64,000 nt of DNA from Bombus terrestris (taxonomy: Eukaryota > Arthropoda > Insecta > Hymenoptera > Apidae): assembly GCF_910591885.1 (NCBI RefSeq), contig NC_063277.1, positions 13,144,001 to 13,208,000 of the forward strand, in the 5' to 3' direction. Below, one piece after another: positions 63,201 through 64,000 of the stretch. The translations under genes and the position numbers were made by a program. Position 1 is the first letter of the stretch. The number at the start of each line of letters is the position of its first letter. The notes beneath the pieces are model-generated. The model saw only the letters and a list, made by a program, of their open reading frames with translations. It did not search any database and was not told where the DNA came from.

Positions 63201-64000
63201 TTAATACGATTACGGAATGTTTTTCCTCCTTACACGACATTCACGTACTTTCTCTCTAAAAGGAATAAAAAACTCACCACGTTTTTCTTTCTCTGTACAT
63301 CTACAAGATACATATACCACTATTATATATTTTTCCTCTTAATTTCTTGATCTGGTCATCTCCGCTGTGACTCACTGTATGTTTTTACCACCCAGTTATA
63401 TATTATATACTCTCTTCTCGTTCTTGTACATCTCAGACACGTTCTTGCTCATCACGACTAACCGCTATCATGGCCATTCGTCGTAATCGATGCACGAGCA
63501 GCGGGACGGTCCGAAAGTCGTCAAGTCGCGTCAAGGCGAGCCGATCCCAGGCCCAAGGGAGGACTTTGCGACTGTTTGGCACCGACCTGATGCGACATGC
63601 GATAATACGACTTCATTCTCCTCGCGTAATCTACTGTCTTATCCTCTACCGTTTATATCTCTTGTGTTTTGTCCATTGTGAGTGGTTGCAAGCCGAATTT
63701 CTTACTCTACCATCATTTTCTAATAGCCACGTTTCGACGAGATTATTCGAACGTTTAACATCGATGTACGACGATTAATTAATTATTTAATAAAAATAAT
63801 ACGCGAAAGAATTACGCGATTGGTAGAAGAACGAGTACGCTGTTTAAAAATAAATCTCACCGATTGTTCAACGAGGTAAATACGAATCTGTTTGCAATCA
63901 CTCGAGGGATTCATCGTACATACAGGCCACATACTCGCCGAAATGCGTATCCACGAATCGCGATCATCTCCAACACGCTCACACCATCATCGATCCAAAA
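57266..64000 (+). other. Bruchpilot intron 4, remainder to the right edge
   Basis: No exon encoding the expected next coiled-coil segment was found to the right edge, so the intron is more than 7 kb. Contents: AT/GT repeats at about 60545-60592 and an AT run near 63182, several poly-A/T tracts, and otherwise AT-rich unique sequence. The open frames over 63470-63778 are not recognisable. Nested minus-strand genes are not supported. Confidence 0.6.
60545..60592. repeat. Compound AT/GT microsatellite with palindromic layout
   Basis: TATATATATATG, then TGTGTGTA, then TATATATATATACACATATA: the TG-bearing half and the CA-bearing half are near reverse complements. Confidence 0.8.

Noticed and set aside
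63470..63778. Overlapping plus-strand frames near the right edge as a possible next bruchpilot exon
   Set aside because: Two competing frames, neither coiled-coil-like nor recognisable, and no convincing acceptor/donor pair.

Overview
The window is animal nuclear DNA, almost certainly from an insect and most likely a bee or other aculeate hymenopteran. Reasons: spliced genes with short AT-rich introns in the left half, a moderately AT-rich background, a CpG- and GC-rich promoter block in front of a neuronal gene with very long introns, and proteins with the domain layout of insect Hydin, lysosomal beta-hexosaminidase and Bruchpilot. The species call is inference. The gene calls rest on in-phase exon chains that I assembled by hand from splice sites and reading frame.

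Layout. (1) 1-8065, minus: 24 in-phase exons (1,377 codons) of a Hydin-like axonemal central-pair protein, cut by the left edge. (2) 8806-9192, minus: a single-exon 128-aa Cys/Pro-rich protein. (3) 10106-13982, minus: a two-exon Gln-rich protein of about 1,095 aa that I do not recognise. (4) 16002-16564, minus: a second Cys/Pro-rich protein (127 aa, two exons). Hydin is used in insects for motile axonemes (sperm tail, chordotonal cilia), and Cys/Pro-rich small proteins are typical of insect sperm tails, so 1-16.6 kb may be a male-germline neighbourhood (inference). (5) 16.6-18.9 kb: intergenic, with a purine tract and a 174-bp foldback element. (6) About 18865-23390: a 4.5-kb AT-rich satellite built on a 14-bp unit, with an orientation flip near 19340 and a recent tandem duplication of about 758 bp. 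(7) 23716-27582, minus: a complete seven-exon GH20 beta-hexosaminidase (550 aa) with signal peptide and catalytic Asp-Glu pair. (8) 27.6-30.6 kb: intergenic. (9) About 30.6-33.0 kb: GC-rich promoter/leader region, then from 33019 on the plus strand the first four coding exons (363 codons) of bruchpilot/ELKS/CAST, the active-zone scaffold. Its introns fill the rest of the window, and the 3' exons lie beyond the right edge.

I found no clear tRNA, rRNA, CRISPR array or autonomous transposon, and no convincing new biological system. The items most worth a second look are the satellite architecture, the pair of Cys/Pro-rich genes, the Gln-rich gene, the foldback element, the GC-AG intron in the Hydin gene, and the odd donor with a 200-codon open read-through at the fourth bruchpilot coding exon.
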